A stretch of DNA of 64,000 nucleotides from Cydia pomonella. Taxonomy: Eukaryota > Arthropoda > Insecta > Lepidoptera > Tortricidae. Position 1 is the stretch's first letter; every line of letters begins with the position of its first letter. Below the pieces are notes generated by a model that was not told the origin of the DNA, ran no database searches, and was given only the letters and a program-made list of their open reading frames with translations. The stretch is taken from contig NC_084716.1 in NCBI RefSeq assembly GCF_033807575.1, positions 2,418,001 through 2,482,000 on the forward strand, given 5' to 3'. Shown here in pieces: positions 11,150 to 22,596 of the stretch. Position numbers and translations under genes: made by a program.

Positions 11150-11262
11150 GCTGGCCATACACACTAGGGTATGCCTGCGCAGTTTTGCCTGTAGTTCAAC
11201 TGCACAGGTAAAGCTGTATAGGAAACTGCACAGGCGAATACCCTAGTGTATGGTCAGCTTAA
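11150..11262. mobile_element. Small MITE with TIR GCTGACCATACACTAGGGTAT
   Basis: Inverted ends read AGCTGGCCATACACACTAGG on the left, mirrored by CCTAGTGTATGGTCAGCTT on the right. Between them are further inverted CTGCGCAG / CTGCACAGG-type blocks. The length is about 113 bp and there is no coding capacity. Confidence 0.75.
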
Positions 11263-11577
11263 GGTTTGTAATTTTACCGAACATTTTCCCTTAAACTAAA
11301 AAAGCTTCAATAAAACTAGTTAAACTTCCTTTAACCTCAATAGAACGTCAGAACTTAATCACTGAAATAAAACCTGGCTAAGTCACGTCCAGCAAAACAC
11401 GTACTGTTGCTGTTTGCCGGAGAACTGCAAAGAAATCGGAATCCATTCTCGCTAGACACAAAAGGGTACGTGAGTTCGTACTTTTATTCTGGGTGAAAAA
11501 TTGAAAACTGCGATGGCGAATAAGGGAGAGGCGGCAGCGGGCGTATGAATATTATGAATGATTACTATTATTATATT

Positions 11578-11835
11578 TGACGACCAGTTTGGCCTAGTGG
11601 GTAGTGACCCCGCCTACGAAGCCGATGGTCCCGGGTTCAAATCCTGGTAAGGGCATTTATTCGTGTGATGAGCATGGGTATTTGTTCCTGAGTCATGGGT
11701 GTTTTCTATGTATTTAAGTATTTATAAATATTTATATATTATATATATCGTTGTCTAAGTACCCTCAACACAAGCCTTATTGAGCTTACTGTGGGACTTA
11801 GTCAATTTGTGTAATAATGTCCTATAATATTTTTT
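11578..11835 (+). mobile_element. tRNA-derived SINE, near full length
   Basis: Full arrangement: GACCAGTTTGGCCTAGTGGG head, B-box GGGTTCAAATCCTGG, GTGTGATGAGCATGG, TATATCGTTGTCTAAGTACC, and tail GTAATAATGTCCTATAATA followed by a T-run. It is closely similar to the copies at 10565 and 57432 and to the inverted copies at 14455, 50400 and 51183. Confidence 0.9.
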
Positions 11836-11845
11836 TTTTTTTTTT

Positions 11846-11975
11846 AATAGCCTATCTTGTGTCCCGCTGCTGGGCAAAGGCCTCCCCTTTTTTCCGCCAC
11901 TCATCACGGTTTGAAGTACGTTCCCGCCAGTCTCTGCAAAAAGCGTCGAGGTCATCCCGCCATCTCTTTTTTTAT
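11846..11975 (+). repeat. Retroelement-like tail with CTGCTGGGCAAAGGCCTCC
   Basis: After a T-run, the sequence reads TTGTGTCCCGCTGCTGGGCA then AAGGCCTCCCC, and continues with CGGTTTGAAGTACG. The CTGCTGGGCA(C/A)AGGCCTCC block recurs at 49570-49600. Such blocks are common in lepidopteran retroelement and SINE tails. The fragment cannot be assigned further. Confidence 0.5.
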
Positions 11976-12664
11976 TTATTTATACTACAATAATAAATAT
12001 TATAGCACATTATCATTAATAAAGATTTTTTTTAAGTAAGCTCAATAAACCTTGTGTTATAGGTACATGACAGCGATACATACATTATTATTTATTATTA
12101 TATTATATTATTTTTCGTAAAGCGGCAATTAAAAGTGTATACCAACTTAATATTAATGAATTACAAAAAAATCGTGTGAATCTTGAAAATTTTGTGTGCT
12201 GTAATTAATAGAACCACCACGAACGCAAGTGTCGTTACCAGGATGCTGCTTAAAACATCTCACACAGATGAAAAGGTCTCTTATAAATATAATTAATGGA
12301 TGATCCCTACCTTTCGGGCCATTTTTTCTTTAAAATCACTCTTTTTTAACTTTTGCTGCATCTGTTCTTAAAAATCGCTCGTTCTTATCGTTTGGGACAT
12401 ATTTTCTTAAAAATCGCTATCTTTTATTATTTGTACCAAACCCTGTAACTGCACTAATGCCCGCTCTCAGTGAGCGGGTTTACGTCGGCTGCATGTTCCA
12501 TCCATACAACTTTAAACAGCTCGCTTTATTAACACTTCAAACCTGGGAATTTTCACAAGATTTTAAAATGGAGTTTGGGAGATAAATGGGTGCTTGTTGG
12601 GTTTTTGAGAAGAAATTCTGGTTTCTGGTGAAATAAAGTTAATAAGTGAAATAAGGTGAAATAG

Positions 12665-12990
12665 AATCTTCTTCTTCCTCGCGTTGTCCCGGCATTTTGC
12701 CACGGCTTATGGGAGTCCGCTTGACAACTAATCCCAAGATTTGGCGTAGGCACTAGTTTTTACGAAACGACTGCCATCTGACCTTCCAACCCAGAGGGTA
12801 AACTAGGTCATGTTGGGATTAGTCCGGTTTCCTCACGATGTTTTTCTTTACCAAAAAGCGGCTGGTAAATATCAAATGATATTTCGTACATAAGTTCCGA
12901 AAAACTCATTGGTAGGTACGAGCCGGGGATTGAACCCACGACCTCTGGATTGCAAGTCACACGCTTTTACCGCTAGGCCACCAGCGCTAT
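12665..12990 (-). mobile_element. Second SINE family, tRNA-headed, minus orientation
   Basis: Read on the - strand, the element starts with AGCGCTGGTGGCCTAGCGGT (A-box-like) and has a B-box-like GGGTTCAATCCCCGG. It then passes through GTACGAAATATCATTTGATA and CATCGTGAGGAAACC to a tail with GGCAAAATGCCGGGACAAC. It is unrelated to the first SINE family except for being tRNA-derived. Another copy is at 30715-31180 and a partial one at 49680-49825. Confidence 0.85.
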
Positions 12991-13611
12991 CTATCAACTA
13001 GATAATAAGTCAAATTATTTTATTAAATATTTTGATTTGTGTAAAATAAATATAAATTTAAATACATAGATGTGGATGTGGAACAAAGTTTTGAGATGTA
13101 ATATAAGTAAGTCTGTTATTTTAGTCAGTACCCTGGACACCCCCACAGAACTCTATTTCCACCGGGTTGCCTATATTAAAACCGTATTAGATATGTTTTT
13201 GAGTTATTGCAAAAAGTCTATTTTGTCGGACGGGACGGGTATAACTACGGAACCTTACGCTGAGCATGGCCCGACATGCTCTTGGCCGGTTATTTTAAAC
13301 TCCGTAGTTCGGGGCATGGCTACATACATTTAAGGAAACTGAATGGCATACTTTTTTTTGTATAAAGTAATTAAGTAATAGCGTTGTTGTAACACGGAAA
13401 TTATATTCAAATCCACCAAATAATTGAAAATTATGATATATCTATGACATTTAGGATACCGATCGTCCGATATAGTACCTACTTGCATTTAGTAGCAAAT
13501 GTACTAACTCATATATTGAACACTAATCAATATGTCAACAGGCCCTCATGCAAGTGTACACACTCGTAGGGACCTTATCCGATAAAAATAACTCATTGAT
13601 TATCATAGTGT

Positions 13612-13780
13612 TGTGTTCCTGCCGGTGAGTAAGGTTGCCAGAGCTCAACGAGAGGGGGGGGGGGGGGATGCTAGGGTCGGCAACGCGCATGTAGCTCCTC
13701 TGGAGTTGCAGGCGTACATAGGCTACGTAGACTGCTTACCATTAGGCGGACCGTATGCTTGTTTGCCACCGAAAAATATC
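13612..13780 (+). repeat. Interspersed repeat with G-run
   Basis: The block GGTGAGTAAGGTTGCCAGAG is followed by an uninterrupted run of G residues near 13653-13668. Then come GGGTCGGCAACGCGCATGTA and GGCGTACATAGGCTACGTAG, ending at GTATGCTTGTTTGCCACCG. Part of it recurs inverted at 303-395. The short open frame across it is repeat-derived. Confidence 0.7.
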
Positions 13781-13869
13781 TCCAAAATGGAGTTAATTAG
13801 AACACCGATTTCTTTGAGAAAAGTTACTTAATTTAATGCACCCTTAAAATTAACGGACTTTAAAAACGC

Positions 13870-14038
13870 CCACCGAGAGTTCCGTACTTTTTAATATAAT
13901 ATGTTCTCATAGCGACAAGCTAGCTATCACGGTTCATGAGATACAACTTGGTGACAGACGGACAGACAGACAGACGGACGGACAGAGGAGTCTTAGTAAT
14001 AGGGTCCCGTTTTACCCTTTGGGTACGGAACCCTAAAA
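13870..14038 (+). repeat. Truncated copy of the 9591-type repeat
   Basis: Contains CTAGCTATCACGGTTCATGA, a GACGGACAGACAGACAGACG-type run and the conserved end GGGTACGGAACCCTAAAAA. The left end is shortened and diverged. Confidence 0.75.
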
Positions 14039-14065
14039 ACACCGTGTATAACATATAGCAAATCC

Positions 14066-14345
14066 AAAAATGAAATGAAATGAAAGTTTATTCACAAGAA
14101 CATTTGGTACATTAGATATCATACAAATAATGATACCAAGCTACAAATAACGATGTTTCCTGGTCAGCAAAATGACCAATTGCATTGTCTCTTTCCTTAA
14201 CATTTTCCAGAAAAGCATAAGCTCCAGAGAGCAGTTAACTTGGTGCGTCGTAAAGCGAACGCATGCATGTGAATTCTGAGAGGTATTTAAATTTCGAATG
14301 AGGACTTTGTAGCAACGGTTTTCTTTGTACACAGTACAACTACCA
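14066..14345 (-). repeat. Possible retroelement 3' end, minus orientation
   Basis: The left edge is a GAAAT-type microsatellite (AAATGAAATGAAATGAAA) running into GTTTATTCACAAG. This is how the 3' tail of a minus-strand non-LTR element often looks. A 63-residue open frame on the - strand has no recognised motif. The call rests mainly on the tail. Confidence 0.3.
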
Positions 14346-14454
14346 CTTCAGTATGTATGCATATTTACATAAGTACTTAAACCTACCGGTACGCGAAACT
14401 AAATTTAAATAGAAACATATAACCTGACAATACTCATATTCATGAAAAAATTAT

Positions 14455-14703
14455 TATAGGACATTATTACACAAATTGACTAAGTCCCACAGTAAGCGCA
14501 ATAAGGCTCGTGTTGAGGGTACTTAGACAACGATATATGTAATATATATATATTTATAAATACGTGAATAAATAGAAAACACCCATGACTCAGAAACAAA
14601 TATCCATGCTCATCACACGAATAAATGCCCTTACCAGGATTTGAACCCGGGACCATCGGCTTCATAGGCAGGGTCACTACCCACTAGGCCAGACCGGTCG
14701 TCA
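14455..14703 (-). mobile_element. tRNA-derived SINE, minus orientation
   Basis: Reverse complement of the 11578 copy: tail TATAGGACATTATTACACAA at the left, B-box complement CCAGGATTTGAACCCGGGAC near 14635, and head GGCCAGACCGGTCGTC at the right edge. It appears near full length. Confidence 0.9.
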
Positions 14704-14739
14704 ATATTTTACTTCATAGTTCATTGATAATGTAAATTA

Positions 14740-15300
14740 CAGTAGGGCTAAGATGGTTGGCTCTTTATCATTTGTCACCATGCCTGTCACGTTCTAACAA
14801 GTATGTAAGTGCGAAAGTGACAGGCATAGTGACAAGCGATAAAATTCGAACCATGCTGCCACTGCAGGTCAGGTTCACATGACTAATATAAATTAAAGGT
14901 AGATAAAAATTCAATAGGTACAGTCTATAAGTATAGCCGTATGGCTAAAATGGTCGGCTCTTTAACATTTGTCACCATGCCTATCACGTTCTAACAAGTA
15001 TGTAAGCGCGAAAGTGACGGACATAGTGTCAAGTGATAAAGAGCAGACCATCGTAGTCCTACTGCAGCGGTATCATGGTCGCAGTTTTATCACCTGTCAT
15101 GTCATGCGTCACTTTCGAACTTACATATTGTTAGAACGTGACAGGCATGGTGACTAATGATAAAAAGCAGACTTCAGTGGAAGCATGGTTCCCTTTTTTA
15201 TCACTTGTCACTACGCCTGTCACGTTCTAACAAGCATGTAACTGCGAAAGTGACAGGCATAGTGACGAGTGATAAAAATGCGACCGTGCTACAGCCGCTG
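14740..15300. repeat. Cluster of four palindromic MITE copies
   Basis: The motif set GTCACCATGCCTGTCACGTT, CTAACAAGTATGTAAG, GCGAAAGTGACAGGCATAGT and GACAAGTGATAAA recurs at about 14745-14865, 14945-15055, 15065-15180 (inverted) and 15180-15300. Each copy is itself a folded palindrome of about 100 bp. Spacing of about 110-200 bp and one flipped copy suggest repeated nearby insertion or local rearrangement. The short open frame across the cluster is repeat-derived. Confidence 0.85.
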
Positions 15301-15510
15301 GTGTGGTAATAAACAATTACGGTTTTTTTAGCAAACTCGTTTGCGTCTTTCCTGTAAACATCGCAAAGTGAAGGGAACCTAAAGCTATTTTTTACGCGGC
15401 AGCTTTACGGGCGGGATATATTATTTCAGTACTTGAGACTCAAATAAGAAAAACGGAATATGTATATACCAGAGTCGTTAACTTTGATTGCATTGTCCAC
15501 AGAAGTGACC

Positions 15511-15719
15511 TTTTTAGGGTTCCGTACCCAAAGGGTAAAACGGAACCCTATTACTAAGACTCCGCTGTCCGTCCGTCCGTCCGTCTGTCAACAGGCTGCA
15601 TCTCATAACCGTGATAGACAGTTGAAATTTTCACAGATGATGTATTTCTGTTGCCGCTATAACAACAAATACCTACTAAAAAGTACGGAACCCTCGGTGG
15701 GCGAGTCCGACTCGCAATT
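15511..15719 (-). repeat. Inverted copy of the 9591-type repeat
   Basis: Begins TTTTTAGGGTTCCGTACCCA, has a CCGTCCGTCCGTCCGTC run, and ends near GGGCGAGTCCGACTCGC. It is the reverse complement of 9591-9877, with an internal deletion. Confidence 0.8.
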
Positions 15720-16077
15720 GTTGGTTTTTCTAATATGTGTTTTTACCCATTAACGTATAGTAGGTACTTAAACCACAAAAATAATGTTAAAGAAAATAAA
15801 AATGTTTGACATATAATATGCATATGTACGTGTAACCAACCTATTTTCAGCTACTGATCTTACCAAAATTTACATAAAACGAAAATAAATCTCCATGTGA
15901 GCTCAACTTGGCGCAATTAGTATTCTTATAAGCCACGAAGAACCCTAATTTAAAGGGTGCCAAGTTTGGGGCGCTAACTGCCAAGTTTTGGAGGTTGAAA
16001 TGCAGGGGTGAGAAAAAATTTAACTTGGGGAGTTTTGAGTTTACATGGGGAAATTTTTTACGATATTAAAGATGTAG

Positions 16078-16215
16078 GTACAGTCGCCATCAGATATATC
16101 TGAGCGGCCAAGGAGCTTACAAATATCTGAACACGCCTCTATAAAAGCGTTAAAGTGCTTGTTCATATATTTGTGAACACCTCGCACGCTCCGATATACC
16201 TGATGGTGACTGTAC
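16078..16215. mobile_element. MITE, TIR GTACAGTCGCCATCAGAT
   Basis: The left end GTACAGTCGCCATCAGATAT is mirrored by ATATACCTGATGGTGACTGT on the right. The interior folds back as well (ACAAATATCTGAACACG against ATATTTGTGAACACC). Related copies are at 42913-43044, 43364-43492 and 56733-56874. There is no transposase. Confidence 0.85.
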
Positions 16216-16794
16216 CTACGGTAACGAGATTTGAGACCGGGATGTTAAAGATGTTGGTTGAAACTTGATAGAAATATCCATCTTTTGCACAAAGTAAATA
16301 GCGGCAGCGCGCGCCGGAGCAGAGAGTTCGCTCAGTACAAAGTGCCATTTTCGCCGCGCGCACACAGACGTTACATTTACAGGCGTTCTCGGGCACTCTC
16401 GGGCAGAGCTCAGTCGGGCTATGCGCGCGTTGCTCACTTGACGTCCCCGCCGCTACGTAGGTACCTACTGTCATGTACGTCAAAATGTAAACATGATAAG
16501 ATGTATGTATAAACGAATCGATGTATGTATGTCTGTAAACTTATATTACCTAAGTACTCCTTTTTAAAATTCGAAATTAATACAGAAGCAACCCTAGTGA
16601 GTCGGGCAAGTTTAGGTATGTATTTTCAAGAACGGCGGGAACGGACCTTCTGTTTATTTTTTATTTTGTGATCTTCTGCCACACAGGTCGTTGACATTAG
16701 GACGTTGAAGTGTAAATTTTGACGTCTTGATTTATCTCAGCAATTACAAAACTCATGAAAGTATTGTTTGGTGAACTGACTTCATTTCTGTAGT

Positions 16795-17263
16795 AGGGTT
16801 GTTTCCAATTTTTCGAAACGCTTGTATCACTTTCTATATTAACTAAAAGTTGCCCTAAAATTCACCCCCTTATACTTAAAACGGCTTTAAATATGTTAAA
16901 TTAACAAAATATATTTTGACAGATGCTTTCGCGCCTAAAACGCTCTTTGAAAATTGTGTGACGTCACAGTTTACGGTTTGACACATAACTACATACACAC
17001 GTAGAAGATACGAACTGACATTTGTCATTTGTTGTTTATCGCCTAACTGTCAACAGTGTCAATCTGAGAGTTGTGACATCATCAGAATCTTCAATGACGT
17101 TTCGAGTTTGGTCACGTGACGTGTGCCAAAAGATATTTTAAATTCAATATTTACAAAAATATGGTCATTACAGGTCCCCTAAAAGTAGTTTAACATGTTC
17201 TTATAATCCAAAATAATTTATTGGGATACATCCACCCTGAGATTTGTAGATGGAAACAACCCT
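16795..17263. mobile_element. 469-bp MITE, TIR AGGGTTGTTTCCA, copy 1
   Basis: The ends read AGGGTTGTTTCCA and TGGAAACAACCCT. The interior carries conserved palindromic GTGACGTCAC, a second inverted GACATCATC/GACGTTTCG region and CACGTGACGTGTG. A second copy with about 90 percent similarity by eye is at 34724-35199 inside an Fe65 intron. No coding frame is present. The target duplication is not clear. Confidence 0.85.
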
Positions 17264-17399
17264 GTTGTCGTTACACGATTGTCTAGCTTTTATACTAGAC
17301 AGAGAAACAAACATTTTCATTGTACAGGCAAATGGGACCGATTGAAGTCTACTTTTCCATGTAGATTAGTCTAAACACACACTTCAATTCTGTATTATT

Positions 17400-17830
17400 C
17401 CTAGCCCCGTCTCATCTCCACGGCACTTCTGCTAAGGCTGGCGCGGCGGCAGAGGCGGCCGAAAAATTAAAAGACTAAATATAGGGGTCTCGGCACCGAA
17501 TATAATTTCGTACCATTTGGCGTCGAGACCCTTGGTCCGTGGGGTCCGAGCGCCTTTAACCTTTTTAAGGAACTTTCGAAAAGGATTAGAGAGGTCACCG
17601 GTGACCGCAGAGCTGGCAGCTTCCTCGCTCAAAGTATTAGTCTTGCGATACAGCGAGGAAATGCTGCTAGCATCTACGGCACCATGCCGCAGGGGGATAG
17701 TTTTATTTTATTTTAAGTCTATTTTTATTTATTTTTAGATCTAGATTTTAAGTTTTGTAGTTTAGTTTTTAGTATATTTATAAATAAGTTGTATAACTTA
17801 AATAATGTAAATTACATTCTGTATTTGTGA
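17400..17830 (+). pseudogene. 5'-truncated retroelement C-terminal coding fragment
   Basis: From about 17480 to the stop at about 17715, one + frame reads YRGLGTEYNFVPFGVETLG, then PWGPSAFNLFKELSKRI, then VTGDRRAGSFLAQSISLAIQ and RGNAASIYGTMPQG. The end matches the minus-strand fragment at 7705-7860. Just upstream, a different frame gives KAGAAAEAAEKLK before a stop, so a frameshift separates the two pieces. An AT-rich 3' untranslated-like tail follows to about 17830. I infer the broken 3' end of a retrotransposon; the family is unknown. Confidence 0.6.
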
Positions 17831-18182
17831 TTTTCGATTAACTCTTGTTTTTTTACTTTAAACGGTAAGACCCGTTTAGCCGCATACGATCTTATAGAAT
17901 AAGCTAGCGCAAAACCAAATTCACTACGCGCTAAGTATCGGGGTGAACGCTAGTTTCGGGAAGCCAGCAAGCAAAAGCGCCGCATTTTTTAATTTTATTG
18001 CTTAACGATGCGTCACCTTAATAGACGATATAAATAACAATTTATAAAGTAGGTAAGCCGGTGGCTAGAATGTTTTATCTACATAAAAAAATATTAAAAC
18101 ATTCAACGTATTTTTCACCCCCTTAGGGGTTAAAATGCAAGGTCTTAGGGTGTTTTAATTTCACATATTTAAGAAAATCATA

Positions 18183-18405
18183 TCCCACCAAAAACATTTT
18201 CATCTAAAATTGTTGCCTTTCGTCTTGGCAATAAGGCTCGCTGATGTGTATACATCATCTACATCGTATGTATAGATGCATAAACTAGTGCGCTTGCACC
18301 TATAACTTTGTACTAAAACTGTCAAAAAGTTATCAGATCTCTTGTAGAGCCAAGTTTCTAACTCTACAAGACCTAACTTCACAAAAATACACCTTAGTCT
18401 AAATA
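18183..18405 (+). repeat. Interspersed repeat, copy 1 of 2
   Basis: The block from CGTCTTGGCA through CTGTCAAAAAGTTATCAGAT, CTCTTGTAGAGCCAAGTTTC and CTACAAGACCTAACTTCAC recurs inverted at about 25820-25960. The second copy lacks the middle portion near 18238-18310. Confidence 0.75.
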
Positions 18406-20160
18406 TGTGGCTTGGCTGTTTCGTTACATGAACATTTCGTGAACGATTGTAGGAACATATAACAAAAAAAGTAATGAATAGGGAATAAATGTTTTACCTT
18501 ACGTCCATGTGACGGTAATAGCGAAACGGTAGATTTAAAAACGCTCAGTTTTGCATAATAATGGCCAAAAACTCCATCTTAAATATTGTTTCAAGCATAC
18601 TTACTGTAATTTGAATAACAACCATCACATTTAGTGTATTAAAAAGTAAGAGAAAGGTAGCTATTAAGGCCTGACCACACTTGCGCATCGTTGCCGAAAC
18701 CGTGCATACGTTTGTACTGAAATACTAACAGTCGGTATTGCTTGTGTTGAATTTATTTTTATAATGTGAAAAAAATGTTACAAATCATAAAAGTGTGTGA
18801 ATTGTCATGACATAGAAGTTTTTGTGGTAAAACCGAGTGTTTGAGAAAATGAAACATCGATAAATCTGTTATCGATAAGTCAGTCATACATTAACTGTAA
18901 GTTTTACTTGCTGTTAATTACCAAGAATATTCAAGAATGCAAATCAGTTCCAAATCGATACATCATTTCTTTATTACATATATTTAGAACTTAAAAATAA
19001 AACGTAAACTGTAGTAGGTATAAAGTGCCAAAAGAAAATAATACCTATATCAAAGAATATACGTGTTGTGTATTTCGCGGTAGTTCGGTCAAAATTGTCT
19101 TGTTTTTTGTCAGTGTCAAATGTGACAGAGTAGATTTTTGTATGAGATGAAATTTTGTTTTTAATTTTCATCATGTAAATTAATAGATACTCGACTTTTT
19201 TACTTATTTGATAGAAGACAGATACAAGCTTGACAAAGTGGTTAGAAACAAGACAACGCAAAGAATTTTGACCCAGCTATCGTATAATAAAATGCTAAAA
19301 ATATCCATAACGTTAAGCTAAAATAGATAAGAGACATGTCGATATTTCATTTTGTCCATCACTTTAATTTTGCCACAAAAACTTCTTTCCGGTCATAAAT
19401 TAAGATAAAATTTAGCCTGTCCATGTTATTTTGGTAATTTCTCTATTTGTTTTTAAAAGTGAATGATGATATGAGACGATTACGACTTTGTGAGTGTTTC
19501 TATAAAAATATGTAAAATCAGTGTGGGATTGCCAAGTCAATGGGCGCACCATTCAGCTTAAGTAGGTAATAAATACAAACGTTTGTTTTTTCGGACACGT
19601 TTAGGTAATTGCAATATTATTTAATGATGTTTATTTAAGTTTTTATCTGTCATCTAAAGTATCTAAACATTCCCAAGAAAAAAATGGCAGAACATTCTGG
19701 TAGATGGCGTTAAAACAAATATTTATTTAAAAATCCCGCATTTTTTCTGTCAACTGGGGTTGACACCCGTACTCCACGAGTGCAGAAAAAGTAACTCAAT
19801 ATGGCGGCAAATAGTGTTGTTTTATATTTCATCGAGTTTTAGTAGTTAGGCTAGTTGCAAGTGTTATAGTTGTAAAAATCGTGATTTATAGAATAATTAT
19901 TGAATTGAATTGAATTGAAATATTTATTTCGAACTTGACGTCCATAGGGTTAGGTAACAATGACTTATGTATCTAGAGTTAGTATTACAGTATATTGCAA
20001 TAATAGTTAGATAGGTATATACCTGCGGTAGTTAGCTAGGCCTGCAACATGAGCAAATAAATAAACTAGACTGTACTCCTCAAACCAAACTGGCCAACAT
20101 TTGTTCAATTATAAATAAAATAAATTCTAAGTCACAATGTAATGCGAATTTTGCTATTAC
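18406..20160. other. AT-rich non-coding stretch
   Basis: No gene is supported. A minus-strand 95-residue frame at 18974-19261 has no recognised motif and highly AT-biased composition. A tail-like microsatellite (ATTGAATTGAATTGAATTG) at about 19896 followed by AAATATTTATTTCG may mark the 3' end of a minus-strand non-LTR element reaching about 20100. Confidence 0.35.
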
Positions 20161-20675
20161 GGAGTTTGGAATTAAAAGGAGTGTATCTCTTATGGTAGAA
20201 CTGTTGCAAAAGTGTCCAGCTGTCAGCTATAAATAATAGTTCCAAATCTCTCCAGAGTAGCGCTAGAGTAGCTAAGAATGTTATTGACGGAGTGAAGTGC
20301 GCTGTCTATGATTTGTTTTTTTTTTAGCGACACCTATTTAAGGTTTTTTAATGACACTTTTTGGTACATGGAGATTCAATTCCTTACCTCCACCTTCCAT
20401 ATTTGTTATGTTTAAGGTATGAAAGGTAGAGGCAAGGAACAATATCTTCATATACCCAAAAGTGTCCGACAAAAAACCATAAATAGGTGGCGCTACAATA
20501 CCTAGAATACTTGAGAAAAAAAACTAATCATAGACAGCGCACTTCACTCCGTCAATAACGCCTAGGTTCTTAGCTACTCTGGAGAGATTTGGAACTATTA
20601 TTTATAGCTGACAGCTGGACACTTTGGAACAATTCTGCCTAAGGAGTTTCTGTTCCTTGCCTCTACTTTCCATAG
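20161..20675. repeat. Head-to-head inverted pair of the 9115-type repeat
   Basis: Copy 2 runs forward (20161-20400). Copy 3 runs in reverse (20402-20675) and starts almost where copy 2 ends, at the CACCTTCCATA / GGTAGAGGCAAGG junction. The pair forms a roughly 500-bp inverted repeat with a tiny spacer. The forward copy lacks a few bases around AAGAATG/TTATTG that the others have. Confidence 0.85.
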
Positions 20676-21008
20676 TTTAAGGCGTGGCAAGCAACGTCAA
20701 TCACAATGATAATGGCGTGCATTGAAGATAATATTTAATTTGTATGAAAAATAGAAACTAAGATTTCATATTTTTTAAAGTTATTGAACAAAAGTGTCAC
20801 CGTTTAAAAATCAAAAATGTTTATTTCATTTGTATGTTAGAGGTACAGTCAGAACTCAGTTACAATATATTAGTTAGATATTTGAAGATTATCTTAACTA
20901 AGTTTAGCCTTAATTATATAAGTACTGTTTTGTTCAAGGTAGTTAGTGCTGACATGTTATTTTAATATTAATTCGTGTTAATGTTTGAGGAGTACAATCA
21001 ATCTTTTA

Positions 21009-21135
21009 ATTATACGCGCTTGCGTTTAGTCTCATTTTGTATGGGATTTTGAGTTTCCAAAACCTCGCGCTTGGCGCGCTGTTTCTAAATTCGATACAAA
21101 ATGAGACTTAATGCAAACGCGTTTCGCTATCGAAT
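21009..21135. mobile_element. MITE with AGTCTCATTTTGTAT arms, partial
   Basis: Left block TTTAGTCTCATTTTGTATGG is mirrored by CAAAATGAGACTTAATGC, with GCGCGC-containing loop sequence. The more complete copy is at 35403-35568, which extends the arms with a GATAGCGAAACG block. Here the left end is truncated. Confidence 0.7.
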
Positions 21136-21480
21136 AACACTAGGGATGCCGGTATATTTAATTATAGTGCACAATATTTCCTCTCTAAATGAGTTTTGTT
21201 TCTAGATTTGAATATAAGTAAGTAGATACATCATTGAATTTTAAGTACAAACAAATTCTTTTGCCAATAAAATTGATCTAATTTGCATAATAAATCATAC
21301 ATTATGTTTCATGTGCCAGTATTGATCAGTCTTCTTATTATAATTATGTAACAGACAAAACAAAATAAACATGTTATGTACAAAGGCGAACTTGTCCCTA
21401 AAAGGGATCTCTTCCAGCTAACCTTTGAGAAAATGCGAAAGGATAAAATGTAAGTTACAAATATGCAACAAAAATTACTT

Positions 21481-21725
21481 TAATAGTACATTGCGATACA
21501 AGTGCGAAAAATAGGAAATTCGAAACGAGTGGCGATAAATTAAAACACGACCGAAGGGAGTGTTTTATATCGACACGAGTTGCAAATTACCTATTCGCAC
21601 ATGTATCGTACAACGTTTTACAGTACATATGGCCCTTTAAATGTTCGACACAGTAACGTAATATACTAATTTTCGCACTAGTGCGGTAAAGTAGCACCAT
21701 ATGTAGTGTAAAAAATGTTACGCAT
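21481..21725 (+). repeat. Interspersed repeat with GTGCGAAAAATAGG
   Basis: Contains GATACAAGTGCGAAAAATAG, ACACGACCGAAGGGAGTGTT, ACCTATTCGCACATGTATCG and CGCACTAGTGCGGTAAAGTA in fixed order. The first and third of these blocks are partly inverted copies of each other. Other copies are at 47416-47825 (split), 47960-48185 and 50955-51190. No coding frame is present. Confidence 0.85.
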
Positions 21726-22596
21726 GAGGTAATTTCAACCTTGGTAAAACAAAGAGTTATCTTAGGTATACTTATAAAGAGCATGACATTACTGTCAGAT
21801 ACCTATCTGTTTATTATTATGCTTCCAAGCTTACGGTCTTTTTGAGAGACAATGACTAATTTGAATTATTCAGCATTTAATAGCTGTTTTAGGCGCACAA
21901 AAAGACGCTTTACCTAATAGAATGAAAAAAGTCTGCTATATTTATACAAGGTGCCCGTGAGCATTGCGAGAAATTTTAAATAAGCATTCCTGGTAATATT
22001 TAGAAACTAAAATGTCATATAAAATTTTCTCGATTAGACCTAGTTTCAGAGATAATTAAATGTTTTTCGAAATCATTCTTTCGCCATAAGACACATTTTT
22101 GACTGCGGTATTGCCACTTTGAGGTCTAGTCTGGACATACCTATTGATTGACATCGAAAAATTAACAAAATCTATTCGAGAGGCTACCCCCAAATAAAAA
22201 ATAGCTTTAGTTAGTTTTAGTTAATTTTAGGTTATGTGTTTATCAATAAAAATTACGTTTTATGTACAGGAGTGTTGAAAAAAAGGGAAAAAAAACACAA
22301 TTTTTTGTCGAATTTCACAAAGTCATATAACATTTTTTGCTTCCGTTGCCATCAGGAATGCACCGTTAAAATCTCTCGCAAGTAGGGTTGCCAACTATTT
22401 TTTGGTGGAATATAGTATTTTCCAGAATAAGGCATTAAAAATATAGTACATTAAAAAAAAAATAGTACTTTTAGATAAAATGCTTAACATAAGTGTAATA
22501 TACGTTTAATCATACTTACTAGCACTAAGATTAGTAATGGTAACGATTTTGGAGCAAAAATGTAGAATTTATGGATTTGGTCGTTGAGATTGTACC

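Noticed and set aside
12900..12990. tRNA gene on the minus strand
   Set aside because: It is the head of the second SINE family, repeated at 30715-31180, and is followed by the SINE body rather than a terminator.
16163..16512. Overlapping open frames of 73-106 residues on both strands
   Set aside because: They arise from a locally GC-rich patch beside a MITE, with no conserved motif or splice sites.
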